Positions 8,533-18,477 are shown, numbered from the stretch's first letter. The stretch: DNA of 64,000 bases from Bacteroidota bacterium (GCA_030680835.1 JAUXUD010000053.1:100879-164878), one strand, 5' to 3'. Numbers and translations are program-made. Notes: generated by a model not told the origin, from the sequence alone.

Positions 8533-9735
8533 TTATTTTATCAACTCCTTTTTATTATTCCGGTTTTGTAAAAAAAACAACAGATTCAGCGATACCCTGA
8601 CCAGCCAATAACAAGTGGCATTATAGGCTTTATAAAAAAAACCGTAACGTTTATGGTATTGTATCCAGGATATATTGTCACAATCTTTCAATATCAATTC
8701 TTTTAAATAGTGTTCGGTTTGTCGGCAAAATTCCTCATCATGAATTTCGAGGTTGCATTCAATACTGCCAAAATCACTTAAATGGTTCAGGTTGTATGAA
8801 CCCACGCTCATCCATTGTTTATCAATCAATGCAACTTTGGCATGCATTACACTGGGGCGCCATTCAAACAACTCGATTCCGGCTTTTAGCATATCTTCAT
8901 AAAAGTATTGGGTGGCGTGTTTTACAATTCCCACATCCGATATGGCACCCAAAACGATCCAGACTTTAACCCCTCTTTGGGCAGCATTTTTTAACATTCT
9001 TTTCAGGGCAATGGATGGAATAAAATAACTGGCCAGGATGATAATCTGATTTTCTGATTTTCGGATTTGCTGCCGGTATCTTCTGCTGATTCCAAACCGG
9101 GCCTGAAGCCAGTTGTTTTGCAATACCCTTATATGAACAGGCAAATGGCCAATACTTGAACCTTGTGAAACAAGCTTTGACTTATGTTTAATTCTTGAAT
9201 GAACCGTGTGCAGGGTACTGTTACAAATCTGTAGCAAATCCTGAATCACTTTACCCTCGGTCATCAGGGCAAAATCGAGCCAGGGTGTTTTGTGGGTATA
9301 TTCACTATAGGGATTTGAAATATTAATGCCTCCGATCAAAGCAGTTTGTTCATCAAAAATCATTATTTTATGATGCAGGCGCATGCCCATATGCAGATAT
9401 TTCCCCAGTTTAAAAGGAGAATAGAAAAACAATTGAATTCCTGCTTCCTGAAATTTTCGCTTCCAGTTTTCCGGGAAATTCTGACTCCCATATCCGTCAA
9501 GTACCACATAAATTTTTACCCCACGCAATGCTGCATCCGTGAGTAAATCAGCAATAATTTTCCCGGTTGTGTCCGGTTCAAAAATATATATCTGAAAATG
9601 TATTTCGTACTGTGCTTCTTTAATACTTTTTTCAAGCTGAGAAAAAAAAGCTTTTCCACTTTGCAATAATTGCAGACTATTGCCGTACCTGATGGGATAT
9701 ATTCCCAATCTTCTTCGCAACGCAATGTTTTTCAA
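8533..9735 (-). CDS. Phospholipase D-family cardiolipin synthase-like protein
   Basis: 400 residues with two HKD motifs: HHKIMIFDEQTALIGGIN near residue 130 and MHAKVALIDKQWMSVGSYN near residue 300, both complete (HxKxxxxD). This is the cardiolipin-synthase/PLD fold, which joins two phosphatidylglycerols or transfers phosphatidyl groups at the membrane. It has no N-terminal transmembrane segments, resembling ClsB more than ClsA. The start is probably the TTG at 9735, overlapping the kinase stop codon as TTGA, so translation is likely coupled. Third gene of a regulator-kinase-lipid enzyme operon. Confidence 0.85.
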   Translation of the reverse strand: MKNIALRRRLGIYPIRYGNSLQLLQSGKAFFSQLEKSIKEAQYEIHFQIYIFEPDTTGKIIADLLTDAALRGVKIYVVLDGYGSQNFPENWKRKFQEAGIQLFFYSPFKLGKYLHMGMRLHHKIMIFDEQTALIGGINISNPYSEYTHKTPWLDFALMTEGKVIQDLLQICNSTLHTVHSRIKHKSKLVSQGSSIGHLPVHIRVLQNNWLQARFGISRRYRQQIRKSENQIIILASYFIPSIALKRMLKNAAQRGVKVWIVLGAISDVGIVKHATQYFYEDMLKAGIELFEWRPSVMHAKVALIDKQWMSVGSYNLNHLSDFGSIECNLEIHDEEFCRQTEHYLKELILKDCDNISWIQYHKRYGFFYKAYNATCYWLVRVSLNLLFFLQNRNNKKELIK

Positions 9736-11111
9736 ACTCCCAATTGTATTACATTCGGTAACTGAACTTTAATCCGGGTTCCAATACCTTCCTCCGAATG
9801 TACCGAAATATTCCCCTGGTGAATGTCAATTGTTTTCTTCACCAGCGATAATCCAATTCCGTACCCATGTACGCTCCGGGTTTGGTTCGAACGGTAAAAG
9901 GGTTCAAAAATATATGGTAATTCTTCCTGGTTAATGCCCACTCCTTTATCTTCTATATAAATTTCGATAAAGTATTTGTTGAAATTTACTTTGCACAAGC
10001 ATTTATGATCAATGGAAAATTTACAGGCATTGTCCATTAGGTTGATAAAGGCCGATTTTAGCAATGAAAAATCTCCAAAGGTGTGCAACAATTCATCGTC
10101 TTCAGGAAAATCACCCCATTCCAGTTGTACTTTAAACCGGTTTTTCAAACGCATAAGTTCCTCACGCGATTCAATAATCACTTCAAGTATTGATATTTTT
10201 TTGAATGAGGTATGCGGGAAATCGGCATTGGCTCTTGCCAGTTCAGCCAAACTGTTTATAAGTTGAATCTGGTTTTGAATATCATCCAGTAAGGATTGAA
10301 AGGTTTGAATATATTCTTCTTCGTTTCGTTTATGTAAGAGCAATACTTCAATCTGCCCTTTCATAACTGTTAAAGGGGTTCGAAATTCGTGTGAAGCATT
10401 TGAAACAAAAGATTTTTGAATGATAAAAGAATTTTCAAGCCGCTCAAGCATCTTGTTAAACACAATGGCCAAATGGGCAATTTCATCTTTCCCATTACCT
10501 TCATTAACCCGTTCGTGCAGGTTTTTTTCGTTAATCATGGCTACCTGACTCACTACCAAACTTATGGGTTTGAGGGCCTGTTGTGAGAAAATCCACCCGC
10601 TTGCCGCCACCACAAAAATGGAGGTAAAAAATAAAACCATTAACAGGTACATTAAAAATTTAATTTTCTCATGGCCCACTTTATCTATAGCGCTCGAAAC
10701 TACATAATAGTTACCTGTTTGGTGAGGCACTATATACGAAATATACTCAGTATCACTTTTACTTATACTGTATTCCGAATTGTCATTAAATAACTTCTCC
10801 ATTAAATCCAGTTCAATTTTTGAAGGAGCATGTGATGAAAAAATCTGGTTTTTATTTGAGTCTAAAATTAAAAGCTGTTCGCTGGGATAACGGTTTAAAC
10901 CTTTTACATAAAGCAGTTTTAATATGTCAACTGTTAATTCCTTTTTATCCAGAAAAGTGCTTACCGTATTTTTTGATCTTTTTTTAACCCGGTCGGGAAA
11001 CTGGCTCTTTCTGAAAAGGTCTGAAAATTGGTAAGTAAAAATCGAAAAAACCAATAAGATTGCCGCTACAATGCCTGTAAATTTAATGGTAAGAATGCTC
11101 TTAATATTCAT
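9732..11111 (-). CDS. Two-component sensor histidine kinase (HAMP type)
   Basis: 459 residues. A first transmembrane helix (residues ~8-27) and a second (~150-172) enclose a ~120-residue extracytoplasmic sensor. A HAMP linker follows, then the dimerisation domain with phospho-accepting H241 in SHEFRTPL. The ATPase domain has an N box (NLMDNACKFS), a G1 box (DKGVGI) and a G2 box (GYGIGLSLV). It lies 18 bp behind its response regulator and overlaps the downstream phospholipase gene by 4 bp. The signal sensed is unknown. Confidence 0.93.
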   Translation of the reverse strand: MNIKSILTIKFTGIVAAILLVFSIFTYQFSDLFRKSQFPDRVKKRSKNTVSTFLDKKELTVDILKLLYVKGLNRYPSEQLLILDSNKNQIFSSHAPSKIELDLMEKLFNDNSEYSISKSDTEYISYIVPHQTGNYYVVSSAIDKVGHEKIKFLMYLLMVLFFTSIFVVAASGWIFSQQALKPISLVVSQVAMINEKNLHERVNEGNGKDEIAHLAIVFNKMLERLENSFIIQKSFVSNASHEFRTPLTVMKGQIEVLLLHKRNEEEYIQTFQSLLDDIQNQIQLINSLAELARANADFPHTSFKKISILEVIIESREELMRLKNRFKVQLEWGDFPEDDELLHTFGDFSLLKSAFINLMDNACKFSIDHKCLCKVNFNKYFIEIYIEDKGVGINQEELPYIFEPFYRSNQTRSVHGYGIGLSLVKKTIDIHQGNISVHSEEGIGTRIKVQLPNVIQLGV

Positions 11112-11129
11112 GCTTTACAGGCTTTATCG

Positions 11130-11810
11130 TTAATCTTCAGTTTTAATAATATAACCCATTCCAACCATGGTATGAATTATTTTTGTAGGAAATTCCTTGT
11201 CTATTTTTTTTCTTAAAAAATTTATATAAACATCAATCACATTTGTGCTTGTATCGAAACTTGAATCCCATACTTTTTCCGAAATTTCAGCTCTTGAAAT
11301 AACTCTGTTTTTGTTCCGCAGCAAATATTCAAGCAAGCCAAATTCCTTCGCGGTTAAATCTATCGTTTTGCCCCCTCTTCGTACTACTTTTCTGTCCAGA
11401 TCCAGTTCCAGGTCATGCAGTTTAATAACACGCTGTTCATGCATATTATCAGTAAACCGTTTGGTTAATGCACGCAGCCGGGCAAGTAATTCCTTAAACT
11501 CAAAAGGCTTCACCAGGTAATCATCTGCACCTGCATCCAATCCCACTACTTTGTCGTCTGTTGATCCCAGCGCCGTTAACATTAATATAGGCGTTTTAAT
11601 ACCTTCGTTTCTCAATTGTTTGGCTACTTCCAGCCCATTTATATATGGAATAAGTACGTCTAAAATTATCACATCATAATAATTCTCACCTGCCATTTTT
11701 TTAGCAAAATAACCATCAAAAACAACAGTTACTTCATAAGATTGTTCCTCTAAACCCTGCTTTAAAAATGAGGCAACTTTGGGTTCATCTTCTACTATTA
11801 GTATTTTCAT
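11130..11810 (-). CDS. OmpR/PhoB-family response regulator
   Basis: 226 residues. The receiver domain has the acidic pocket VEDE (7-9), phospho-acceptor D51 in DVIILDVLIP, conserved T/S in LMLTALGS and K in YLVKPF. The C-terminal winged helix (about 130-226) ends IDVYINFLRKKID and VGMGYII, as in the OmpR class. First gene of an operon with the histidine kinase and the PLD-like enzyme; likely controls that operon among other genes (inference). Upstream DNA is very AT-rich without a clear -7 box. Confidence 0.94.
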   Translation of the reverse strand: MKILIVEDEPKVASFLKQGLEEQSYEVTVVFDGYFAKKMAGENYYDVIILDVLIPYINGLEVAKQLRNEGIKTPILMLTALGSTDDKVVGLDAGADDYLVKPFEFKELLARLRALTKRFTDNMHEQRVIKLHDLELDLDRKVVRRGGKTIDLTAKEFGLLEYLLRNKNRVISRAEISEKVWDSSFDTSTNVIDVYINFLRKKIDKEFPTKIIHTMVGMGYIIKTED

Positions 11811-11905
11811 AATTTTTAATTATTTTATAACACAATTTAATAGATAAGCTTTTAAATAGCATTAAAAATAAGTTAAATATTGGTTAATGTTAAGTTTTTT
11901 TTTAA

Positions 11906-12247
11906 TTATCCACCGGCTTTTTTCGCTTTATAACCTTCTTTTAACAAGTATGTCAGTATTTTATCTCTAAAATCACCCTGTATTAAAATTTCTTCTCCTT
12001 TCACACTTCCACCTACCCCACAAAACTTTTTAAGTGCTGAACCCAGTATTGTCAAATCTTCATTGTTACCAATAAAACCGTTTATTCGGGTTACCACTTT
12101 ACCACCACCTTTTCGGTCTAAAAATAGTTTTAAGTTTTGTTGTCCGGGCAAAAGCGTTAAATGGGTACCTTCAATATTTTCTACATACTTAAATTGTTCA
12201 TCAGTTGAATACACAACCCCGCTCCGGTTTTTATTTTTATTGCTCAT
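11906..12247 (-). CDS. SUI1/YciH-like translation factor
   Basis: 113 residues with the eIF1/SUI1 fold: a basic linker, [18 protein letters not shown], then [22 protein letters not shown], where the glycine-rich and CGVGGSVK segments are the family hallmark. Bacterial homologues (YciH) can influence initiation-site fidelity. I start at the ATG at 12247 (MSNKNKNR), not at the in-frame TTG upstream. It lies 26 bp behind the lipid kinase gene on the same strand. Confidence 0.88.
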   Translation of the reverse strand: MSNKNKNRSGVVYSTDEQFKYVENIEGTHLTLLPGQQNLKLFLDRKGGGKVVTRINGFIGNNEDLTILGSALKKFCGVGGSVKGEEILIQGDFRDKILTYLLKEGYKAKKAGG

Positions 12248-12273
12248 CAGGTTCAATTAAAGAATATTTTTAA

Positions 12274-13149
12274 TCAGGGCAAAATAATATTTAATGATAA
12301 AGGATTTACCTGGATATTTAAATTATTGTCAAGCAAAACGGGTTCTCCGTCAATATTAACATGTCCGGCATTTTTACGCATTACCTGTATATTTTTTCCT
12401 GTATATGTTTTAACGTTTCTATCTTTATTTATGTTCTTCATAAATAAATGACTGATTAAACCTAAAGCATTCCAAAATTTAAATTCTTCTATAATGGTAA
12501 TATTAAAAATACCATCATCAAATATTGCTCCGGGAGCAATATAGGCATTATTGCCAAATTGGGTTCCGTTGCATATTACCAGCATAAAAGCCTTTTGGGT
12601 ATATTGTTTTCCATCAATAACTAATTCATAGGTTTGAGACTTGTATGCATACAGTTCCTTTAAGGTAATTCTAATATAGTTACTAAAACCCCGGGTTCTT
12701 GATCCTGCAAACAAACTGCTTACATGGGCATCAAATCCAACCCCGCATACATTAATAAAGGTCTGATCATTTACCATCCCTGTATCTACTTTTTTTATGT
12801 TGAACCGATTAATTATTTCAAGCGACTTTTGAACGCTTAATGGAATTCCCAATTCGCGGGCAAAGCCATTGCCTGAACCCATGGGTACGATACCCAATGC
12901 AATTTCCGAACCTGCCAAATGCCTTGCAATATTGTTGATGGTTCCATCACCCCCGACAGCGATAATGGCATCCAACTGTTTATGCTTCCCATCTGACGCA
13001 ATGGCAATGGTTTCTGCCTCACTTTCCGAAACTGAATATTCAATATCAAAAATAGTTTGATCAATTACACGATCAATTATTTGTGGAATCCCTTTTTTGT
13101 TCTTTCCTCCCGACAGCGGATTGATTATAAATTTTATTTTTTTCTTCAC
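12274..13149 (-). CDS. Diacylglycerol/lipid kinase-family protein
   Basis: About 291 residues of the DagK/YegS catalytic family, which phosphorylates diacylglycerol or a related lipid with ATP. Seen are IKFIINPLSGGKNKKG at the start, the nucleotide-binding IIAVGGDGTINN, PMGSGNGFARELG, and FDDGIFNITIIE in the C-terminal beta domain. I prefer the GTG at 13149 because it places the N-terminus where the family begins; an in-frame TTG at 13203 would add 18 residues. The sui1-like gene follows at 26 bp. Confidence 0.85.
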   Translation of the reverse strand: MKKKIKFIINPLSGGKNKKGIPQIIDRVIDQTIFDIEYSVSESEAETIAIASDGKHKQLDAIIAVGGDGTINNIARHLAGSEIALGIVPMGSGNGFARELGIPLSVQKSLEIINRFNIKKVDTGMVNDQTFINVCGVGFDAHVSSLFAGSRTRGFSNYIRITLKELYAYKSQTYELVIDGKQYTQKAFMLVICNGTQFGNNAYIAPGAIFDDGIFNITIIEEFKFWNALGLISHLFMKNINKDRNVKTYTGKNIQVMRKNAGHVNIDGEPVLLDNNLNIQVNPLSLNIILP

Positions 13150-13302
13150 TTTTAAACTGCTCCGGTCATTTTTCAAATGTAAAATAATTGATTCGTTTAA
13201 CAATTCTTATTAATCGTCAATTATTTTCAATAAACCGGCCACTGGATAAGTGCTATCAGCCAATGGACAACAATATTTCACTTAAAAACTTTGGCACAAC
13301 TA

Positions 13303-13332
13303 TTGTCACCGTCAAACATCTTATTATATTTG
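13303..13332 (+). promoter_or_regulatory. clpP promoter
   Basis: The -7 box TATATTTG (13325-13332) fits the Bacteroidota consensus TAnnTTTG, with a TTG (13303-13305) 19 bp upstream as the -33 element. It lies 20 bp before the clpP start codon. Confidence 0.6.
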
Positions 13333-13351
13333 ACCAAAAAGGAACAAACGT

Positions 13352-14041
13352 ATGAATATTGGAAAAGAGTTTCGCAACTATGCCGTGAAACATAAAGGCA
13401 TAAGCAGCATGAAAATGGATGCTTACATTGAAAGCTCCATGGAAGGTATGACGCGCACCGTTATTGAAGAGCGTCCGATGAACTTCCGCGAAATCGATGT
13501 GTTTTCGCGCTTAATGGCCGATCGTATCCTGTTTTTAGGGATGCCCATTGACGATTATGTGGCCAATATTGTGCAGGCTCAGCTCCTGTTTTTAGATTCA
13601 ATGGATGCCCGCCGCGATATACAAATGTATATCAATAGTCCGGGTGGTTCGGTGTATGCCGGACTCGGAATTTATGACACGATGCAATGGGTGAACCCCA
13701 GTGTGGCAACCATTTGTACCGGTTTGGCTGCCTCAATGGCAGCAGTTTTATTGTGTGCCGGCGAAAAAGGCAAGCGCAGTGCACTTCCACATGCGCGTGT
13801 TATGATTCATCAACCTTTGGGAGGGGCACAGGGACAAGCTTCTGATATAGAAATAACTGCACGGGAGATTCAGAAATTAAAAAAAGAATTATACGATATC
13901 ATTGCAGACCATACCGGTCAGCCTTTTGATAAAGTACAGGCCGACAGCGACCGTGATTACTGGATGATTGCTGCAGAAGCCAAAGAGTACGGGATGATTG
14001 ATGATGTTTTAATGAAACACAAAAAAGAAGAAACCAAATAA
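13352..14041 (+). CDS. clpP: ATP-dependent Clp protease proteolytic subunit
   Basis: 229 residues. The serine-protease triad is in place: S128 in [13 protein letters not shown]153 in RVMIHQP, and D202 in SDRDYWM. The oxyanion/strand region [12 protein letters not shown] is also clear. ClpP forms a double heptameric chamber that degrades proteins unfolded by ClpX or ClpC; both partners are in this window. The ATG at 13352 follows a near-ideal promoter. clpX follows 116 bp downstream with its own promoter, so the two can be transcribed together or separately. Confidence 0.97.
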   Translation: MNIGKEFRNYAVKHKGISSMKMDAYIESSMEGMTRTVIEERPMNFREIDVFSRLMADRILFLGMPIDDYVANIVQAQLLFLDSMDARRDIQMYINSPGGSVYAGLGIYDTMQWVNPSVATICTGLAASMAAVLLCAGEKGKRSALPHARVMIHQPLGGAQGQASDIEITAREIQKLKKELYDIIADHTGQPFDKVQADSDRDYWMIAAEAKEYGMIDDVLMKHKKEETK

Positions 14042-14078
14042 CCCTTTGCCCAGAAAGGTAAATTCAAAACAAATTCAT

Positions 14079-14086
14079 TAACTTTG
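14079..14086 (+). promoter_or_regulatory. clpX promoter -7 box
   Basis: TAACTTTG matches TAnnTTTG and lies 71 bp before clpX, just upstream of a leader hairpin. No convincing -33 element is seen. Confidence 0.5.
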
Positions 14087-14114
14087 CAGGCTGCCCATAA
14101 AAAACGGCAGCCTG
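14087..14114 (+). promoter_or_regulatory. Hairpin in the clpX leader
   Basis: A perfect 9-bp stem (CAGGCTGCC with GGCAGCCTG) around a 10-nt A-rich loop. It starts at the expected transcription start of clpX and lacks a following T tract, so it is more likely a 5'-end stabilising or regulatory stem than a terminator of clpP. Confidence 0.55.
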
Positions 14115-14157
14115 TACTGTTTAATAATAGGGTATCAGAATGTGTAAATTATAGTTC

Positions 14158-15393
14158 ATGGCAAAAAAGAAAGAAGATCATTGTTCATTTTGCGGCCGGG
14201 CCCGCAGCGAGGTTAATTACTTAATCTCCGGGCTGGATGCACTGATTTGTGAAAGCTGTATCAGTCAGGCATTTCGCATTATCAATGAAGACCAGGAAAG
14301 CACGCAGAAAAAAGCAGCTGAGCCCAATATTAAGTTGCTCAAACCCATCGAAATTAAAGAACATCTTGATAAATACGTTATAGGCCAGATTGATGCAAAA
14401 AAAGTATTAAGCGTTGCGGTATATAATCATTTTAAGCGAATCACTTCAAAAAACACTTCCAATGATGTGGAACTGGAAAAGTCAAATATTTTATTGGTTG
14501 GTGAAACGGGTACCGGTAAAACCTTATTGGCCAAAACGCTGGCGAAAATTCTTCAGGTACCTTTTTGCATTGCAGATGCAACAGTACTTACCGAAGCCGG
14601 TTATGTGGGCGAAGATGTTGAAAGCGTGCTGAGCCGTTTGTTGCAGGCTGCAAATTATGATGTTGCAGCCGCCGAAAGAGGTATTGTTTATATTGATGAA
14701 ATTGACAAGATCAGCCGCAAAAGTGATAACCCAAGCATAACCCGCGATGTAAGCGGCGAAGGAGTACAACAGGCTTTACTTAAAATACTTGAGGGAAGTG
14801 TAGCCAATGTGCCGCCACAAGGGGGACGTAAACATCCCGAGCAAAAAATGATTCAGATAAATACTGAAAATATACTGTTTATCTGCGGGGGTGCTTTTGA
14901 TGGAATAGAAAAAATAATTACCCGGCGTATACAAACCCAGGCAATCGGTTTCAAAAATAAGGATGCCAAAGCGATTCAGGAAGACGCTACCATGCTGCAA
15001 TTTGTATCACCCGCCGATTTACGCAGCTATGGCCTAATCCCCGAAATAATAGGTCGTTTACCAGTTTTATGTCATCTTGATCCCCTCGATAAGGCCATCT
15101 TAAAGCGTATTTTGGTAGAACCTAAAAATGCTTTAATCAAACAATATATCCATCTGTTTTCACTCGAAGGAATTACCCTGAGCTTTGATGATGAAGTAAT
15201 AAACATGATTGTGGATACCGCTTTTGAATTAAAACTGGGCGCCAGAGGTTTACGCAGTATCTGCGAATCCATCATGATTGATTATATGTACGATACACCC
15301 GGAAACCAAACACTCAAAAAACTCGTAATAAGCGCAGAAGAAGCCCGCATAAAAATGGAACAAATCCGCTTAAAAAACTACCAGGCAGCATAA
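14158..15393 (+). CDS. clpX: ATP-dependent Clp protease ATP-binding subunit ClpX
   Basis: 411 residues. The N-terminal zinc domain uses C9, C12, C31 and C34. The AAA+ module has Walker A GETGTGKT (115-122) and Walker B VYIDEID (D180/E181). The ClpP-docking IGF tripeptide is at 263-265. A sensor-2 arginine region follows in [12 protein letters not shown]. It unfolds tagged substrates and threads them into ClpP. The start is the ATG at 14158. Gene order clpP-clpX is conserved widely. Confidence 0.97.
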   Translation: MAKKKEDHCSFCGRARSEVNYLISGLDALICESCISQAFRIINEDQESTQKKAAEPNIKLLKPIEIKEHLDKYVIGQIDAKKVLSVAVYNHFKRITSKNTSNDVELEKSNILLVGETGTGKTLLAKTLAKILQVPFCIADATVLTEAGYVGEDVESVLSRLLQAANYDVAAAERGIVYIDEIDKISRKSDNPSITRDVSGEGVQQALLKILEGSVANVPPQGGRKHPEQKMIQINTENILFICGGAFDGIEKIITRRIQTQAIGFKNKDAKAIQEDATMLQFVSPADLRSYGLIPEIIGRLPVLCHLDPLDKAILKRILVEPKNALIKQYIHLFSLEGITLSFDDEVINMIVDTAFELKLGARGLRSICESIMIDYMYDTPGNQTLKKLVISAEEARIKMEQIRLKNYQAA

Positions 15394-15403
15394 ATCAAAC
15401 ATC

Positions 15404-15445
15404 CTACATACATCGTACATTGTACATCGTACATCGTACATTCTT
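15404..15445. repeat. Heptad-repeat island C
   Basis: Six 7-bp units in phase (CTACATA, CATCGTA, CATTGTA, CATCGTA, CATCGTA, CATTCTT) between convergent clpX and the kinase-like gene; the last unit overlaps the latter's stop codon. Confidence 0.8.
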
Positions 15446-16469
15446 ATTTTTTCTTAAGCAAATGCAAAAGCGAAGCCCGCAACAATTCACCCATATTCCG
15501 GGCTCTCAAAAATCTTTTGCTTTTGTAATAGGCCGAAAGTTCTTCGCGCAAAGAAATCACATTGGCCATCGGAGCAATTTCATCACTGCTCATGGCATCC
15601 AGTAAATTTTGAATGGGCCAGCGTGCAGCTTTTATGCGGCCAATCATTAATGAGCGTTCTTCACGCTGGTACTGCAGTAAACTTTCGGGTTTAATATATT
15701 GCTGAACCAGTTCAAGAAATACTTTGTTTTGTTTATAAAACTGAGGCAAATAAATATTTTTCCTGCCCTCAAATGATTGCTGATCGAAATCCATTGCACG
15801 TATGCGGTAATTGGTTTCATCAAAATCGGGTGTAATCTGTACCACAAAATTACTGGAGTGCATATCCCCCAGCAGGCGTACAAAACAACGCTCGTTAAAT
15901 TTCACAAATTCCTTTGCAATGCGGGTGCCATTAAAATTATTTCCCCCTACATAATTTTTTATAAACTCATCACCGGGAATACCTGCAATATGTTCTTCAA
16001 TCAGGGTACTTCCACTTACCAGATAACTGATGCGGTTTGGTGAGAGGAGGTGCTCCAGTTCCAATCCGTATATTCGTGAAGCATCCGCATTCTTGATATA
16101 AAAATAATCGAAATTATCGTTCATTTTATTCACAATACGGATTCGAAACGGAAGGGTATTTCCATATAAACAGGAATCTATTCTGTCAACAGCCAGATGA
16201 TCAACAACCTGCATATCGCCACCCACTTTTAACAGCGCATATAACATCAACAGATTCTTGTGTATCACCTGCATGTCTTCAGGACTGTATATACAGGTTT
16301 CCCAAAGCGTGTCTTTGCCTTTCTTGTCGTATAATGCAATACTTTCCTTAAAAGATTTCAGGTCGGCATAATGTATGGGAATCTTGCTCTTTCTGCCGTA
16401 TTGCCTCAGGTATTGTTTTAGTTGCGGGCCTATTTTATAAATTAGTTTCTTTTTGCTGATATGTGGCAT
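15444..16469 (-). CDS. Conserved protein with kinase-fold-like motifs
   Basis: 341 residues, cytosolic, no signal peptide from the chosen ATG at 16469 (MPHISKKKL). Two segments look like the catalytic core of aminoglycoside-phosphotransferase/atypical kinases: RLLGDMHSSNFVV (cf. a GDxHxxN loop) and RIRAMDFDQQSF (cf. a metal-binding DFD). An ATP-side motif is not obvious, though FYIKNADASRIYGLELEHLL could be the lysine strand. DUF2252 proteins show similar motifs. No substrate can be proposed. It starts 13 bp after the stop of the C25-like secreted peptidase gene and is probably cotranscribed with it. Confidence 0.6.
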   Translation of the reverse strand: MPHISKKKLIYKIGPQLKQYLRQYGRKSKIPIHYADLKSFKESIALYDKKGKDTLWETCIYSPEDMQVIHKNLLMLYALLKVGGDMQVVDHLAVDRIDSCLYGNTLPFRIRIVNKMNDNFDYFYIKNADASRIYGLELEHLLSPNRISYLVSGSTLIEEHIAGIPGDEFIKNYVGGNNFNGTRIAKEFVKFNERCFVRLLGDMHSSNFVVQITPDFDETNYRIRAMDFDQQSFEGRKNIYLPQFYKQNKVFLELVQQYIKPESLLQYQREERSLMIGRIKAARWPIQNLLDAMSSDEIAPMANVISLREELSAYYKSKRFLRARNMGELLRASLLHLLKKK

Positions 16470-16482
16470 TGGAAACAATTCC

Positions 16483-18477
16483 TTAATGAATCAATACAAT
16501 TTTACATACAAACTGTTTGCCGTCAACCATACCATTTAATATGTAAATTCCCGATTGGGCAAAGTCCAGGTTAAACTGGATTGAATTGTCGCTTAACCTG
16601 TTTTCATCGTTTAAATAAAGAATCGTTTTTCCGCTCAGGTCGCTTATATTTAACCCGCTTATTTGTTTGTGTTCAGCACCTGTAACAATATTAAATACTG
16701 ACTGTGACGGATTAGGAAATACACGAATATTCAAATGGGCATTTTCAATTTTATCTACTCCGTTAACATGACTAACTGTTGCAAACGCAGCGCCACTCAC
16801 ATTATAGTATGTGCCTGATGCAGTAGTTGTAAGCTTAACAGATTTAACTGCATATTTATAAGTACCGGTAAAGTAGTTTTTGGTATCTACAAAAAATGTA
16901 TCTGTTATAATTTGTGAATTCACTTTTTGGTAATTATTATCTAAATCGATTTTATAAACGTTGTAACCATCTTTGTTCCCAGTTGATGGACTCCATTTGA
17001 GGTTTACATTTTTATTTAAACTGGCTGCACTTAATTGGGTTGGGGGATTCAGGTTATTTTGCCTGAGCGTTGGATCACCCATTAAAGCTATATGAACCGA
17101 TTTGTACGCAGCATTAAAATTGCCATTAAAATAGAATGTAGTATTATTTTGAGAGAGCCGGGTACCATAACCGATGTTCATTCCCATAGCCATGTGATGC
17201 ACATACCATTTGGGTATACCTCCCCAAAAACTCGCCAAAGATGAAATGGCCAGCGGGGCCCTTAAAAAATTGTTTTTGCTATCCCAGTCCCCAAAAAAAC
17301 TGCCACTTAATATGGTAAAAATATTGTTAAACGAATCGTTGTTAAAATTACCGGTTGAACCAACACCCGAACAGGATGTATATGAACCCGCTCCGCAGCC
17401 AAAACTCCATAAATAGGAGCCATTTTTTTGAGATGGGAAATAATCCCTGTTATAAAAGATACTATCATACGGAATCAGTGCTGAAAAATTTCCGTAACCC
17501 GTTGAAGCCAGATTTAAACTTGTAAAATTGTCATCAATCAAAGCACGGGTAGTTGAAGTTAATAATCCAGTTCTCCAGTTGTGATTTCGGTTTAGGTAAT
17601 TTTTTAATAAAACGGTATCGCTTTTAACAAAGGTTGGCATATCATAAAAATCAACCCTGCCCACTTCCAAATCAACATCTCCCGGAATTTTGGTATCATC
17701 AAATTTTCCATCGCCGGGTGTATTGTGATTTCTGCTTGAAGCCCCGGTGCTGCAATTAACCCACTGATCTGTCCATTCTTCATCCAGCTCTCCGTAATAT
17801 ACATCTGCAGGCCATGCGCCTGTATGATTTCCGCTGCCCTCAACATGACCATCTGGCGGAGGTGCAGTACCCGCACCCGAAAAATAACCCGAATAGGGTA
17901 CCGGAACATGCCCAACAATAAATAAGGTTTTTACAGGAGTTTTAGAACCCCCGCAAATGGTTTTAATCTTGTCTCTTATTTGTTTCGGTGTTTGGGATCT
18001 TCCGGCATAAGATAAAATCGGCAACCAGCCTTCAGATTCCAGATCGGATTTTAATCGTTGTAATTCAGCCGAAAGCGGAACCAGGTAATTGCTGTCAATT
18101 AATAAGATAATAGACTGAAACCGGGTTGGTTCAGCAAGCTTGTTGCCTGCATAAATTACACCAAAAGCTTGAGTGCTAATACCAACTAATTTATCTATTC
18201 TATATTCAGCACCTGTACCTTCCAGAACCGTAGAATCTAAAAAAGAATTTGCTGTAGAAGCTAATGTAACTAATGGCAAACTGCCCCAGTCTTCAACAGC
18301 AAGACTTACTCTTTTAAATATTTTATAAGAACCTGAAAAAGATTCCTGTGGCCATTTTAACAATAACCCACCGCTTACAGAACTTGCACTGAGCATTACA
18401 GTTTGGGTTTTCGATAATTGTGCAAATGCTGAAAATACTAACAAAAAAGCGCTAATTAAAAGTATATTTTTTTTCAT
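16483..18477 (-). CDS. Secreted C25 (gingipain)-like cysteine peptidase with T9SS tail
   Basis: 664 residues. Signal peptide (MKKNILLISAFLLVFSAFAQ), a beta domain, then a caspase/gingipain-like fold: FIVGHVPVPYSG after a central strand, GDVDLEVGRVDFYDMP, and a candidate nucleophile Cys near residue 358 in WSFGCGAGSY, where gingipains have a Cys after a hydrophobic strand. A fibronectin-like segment follows (LKWSPSTGNKDGYNVYKID), then a T9SS tail (IRVFPNPSQSVFNI). PorU, the T9SS sortase, belongs to the same family but is longer and lacks a cargo CTD, so this is better read as cargo. Catalytic residues are inferred from motif position. Confidence 0.65.
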   Translation of the reverse strand: MKKNILLISAFLLVFSAFAQLSKTQTVMLSASSVSGGLLLKWPQESFSGSYKIFKRVSLAVEDWGSLPLVTLASTANSFLDSTVLEGTGAEYRIDKLVGISTQAFGVIYAGNKLAEPTRFQSIILLIDSNYLVPLSAELQRLKSDLESEGWLPILSYAGRSQTPKQIRDKIKTICGGSKTPVKTLFIVGHVPVPYSGYFSGAGTAPPPDGHVEGSGNHTGAWPADVYYGELDEEWTDQWVNCSTGASSRNHNTPGDGKFDDTKIPGDVDLEVGRVDFYDMPTFVKSDTVLLKNYLNRNHNWRTGLLTSTTRALIDDNFTSLNLASTGYGNFSALIPYDSIFYNRDYFPSQKNGSYLWSFGCGAGSYTSCSGVGSTGNFNNDSFNNIFTILSGSFFGDWDSKNNFLRAPLAISSLASFWGGIPKWYVHHMAMGMNIGYGTRLSQNNTTFYFNGNFNAAYKSVHIALMGDPTLRQNNLNPPTQLSAASLNKNVNLKWSPSTGNKDGYNVYKIDLDNNYQKVNSQIITDTFFVDTKNYFTGTYKYAVKSVKLTTTASGTYYNVSGAAFATVSHVNGVDKIENAHLNIRVFPNPSQSVFNIVTGAEHKQISGLNISDLSGKTILYLNDENRLSDNSIQFNLDFAQSGIYILNGMVDGKQFVCKIVLIH

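Noticed and set aside
16483..18477. PorU, the T9SS sortase
   Set aside because: Same peptidase family, but too short and with its own cargo sorting tail, which PorU lacks.
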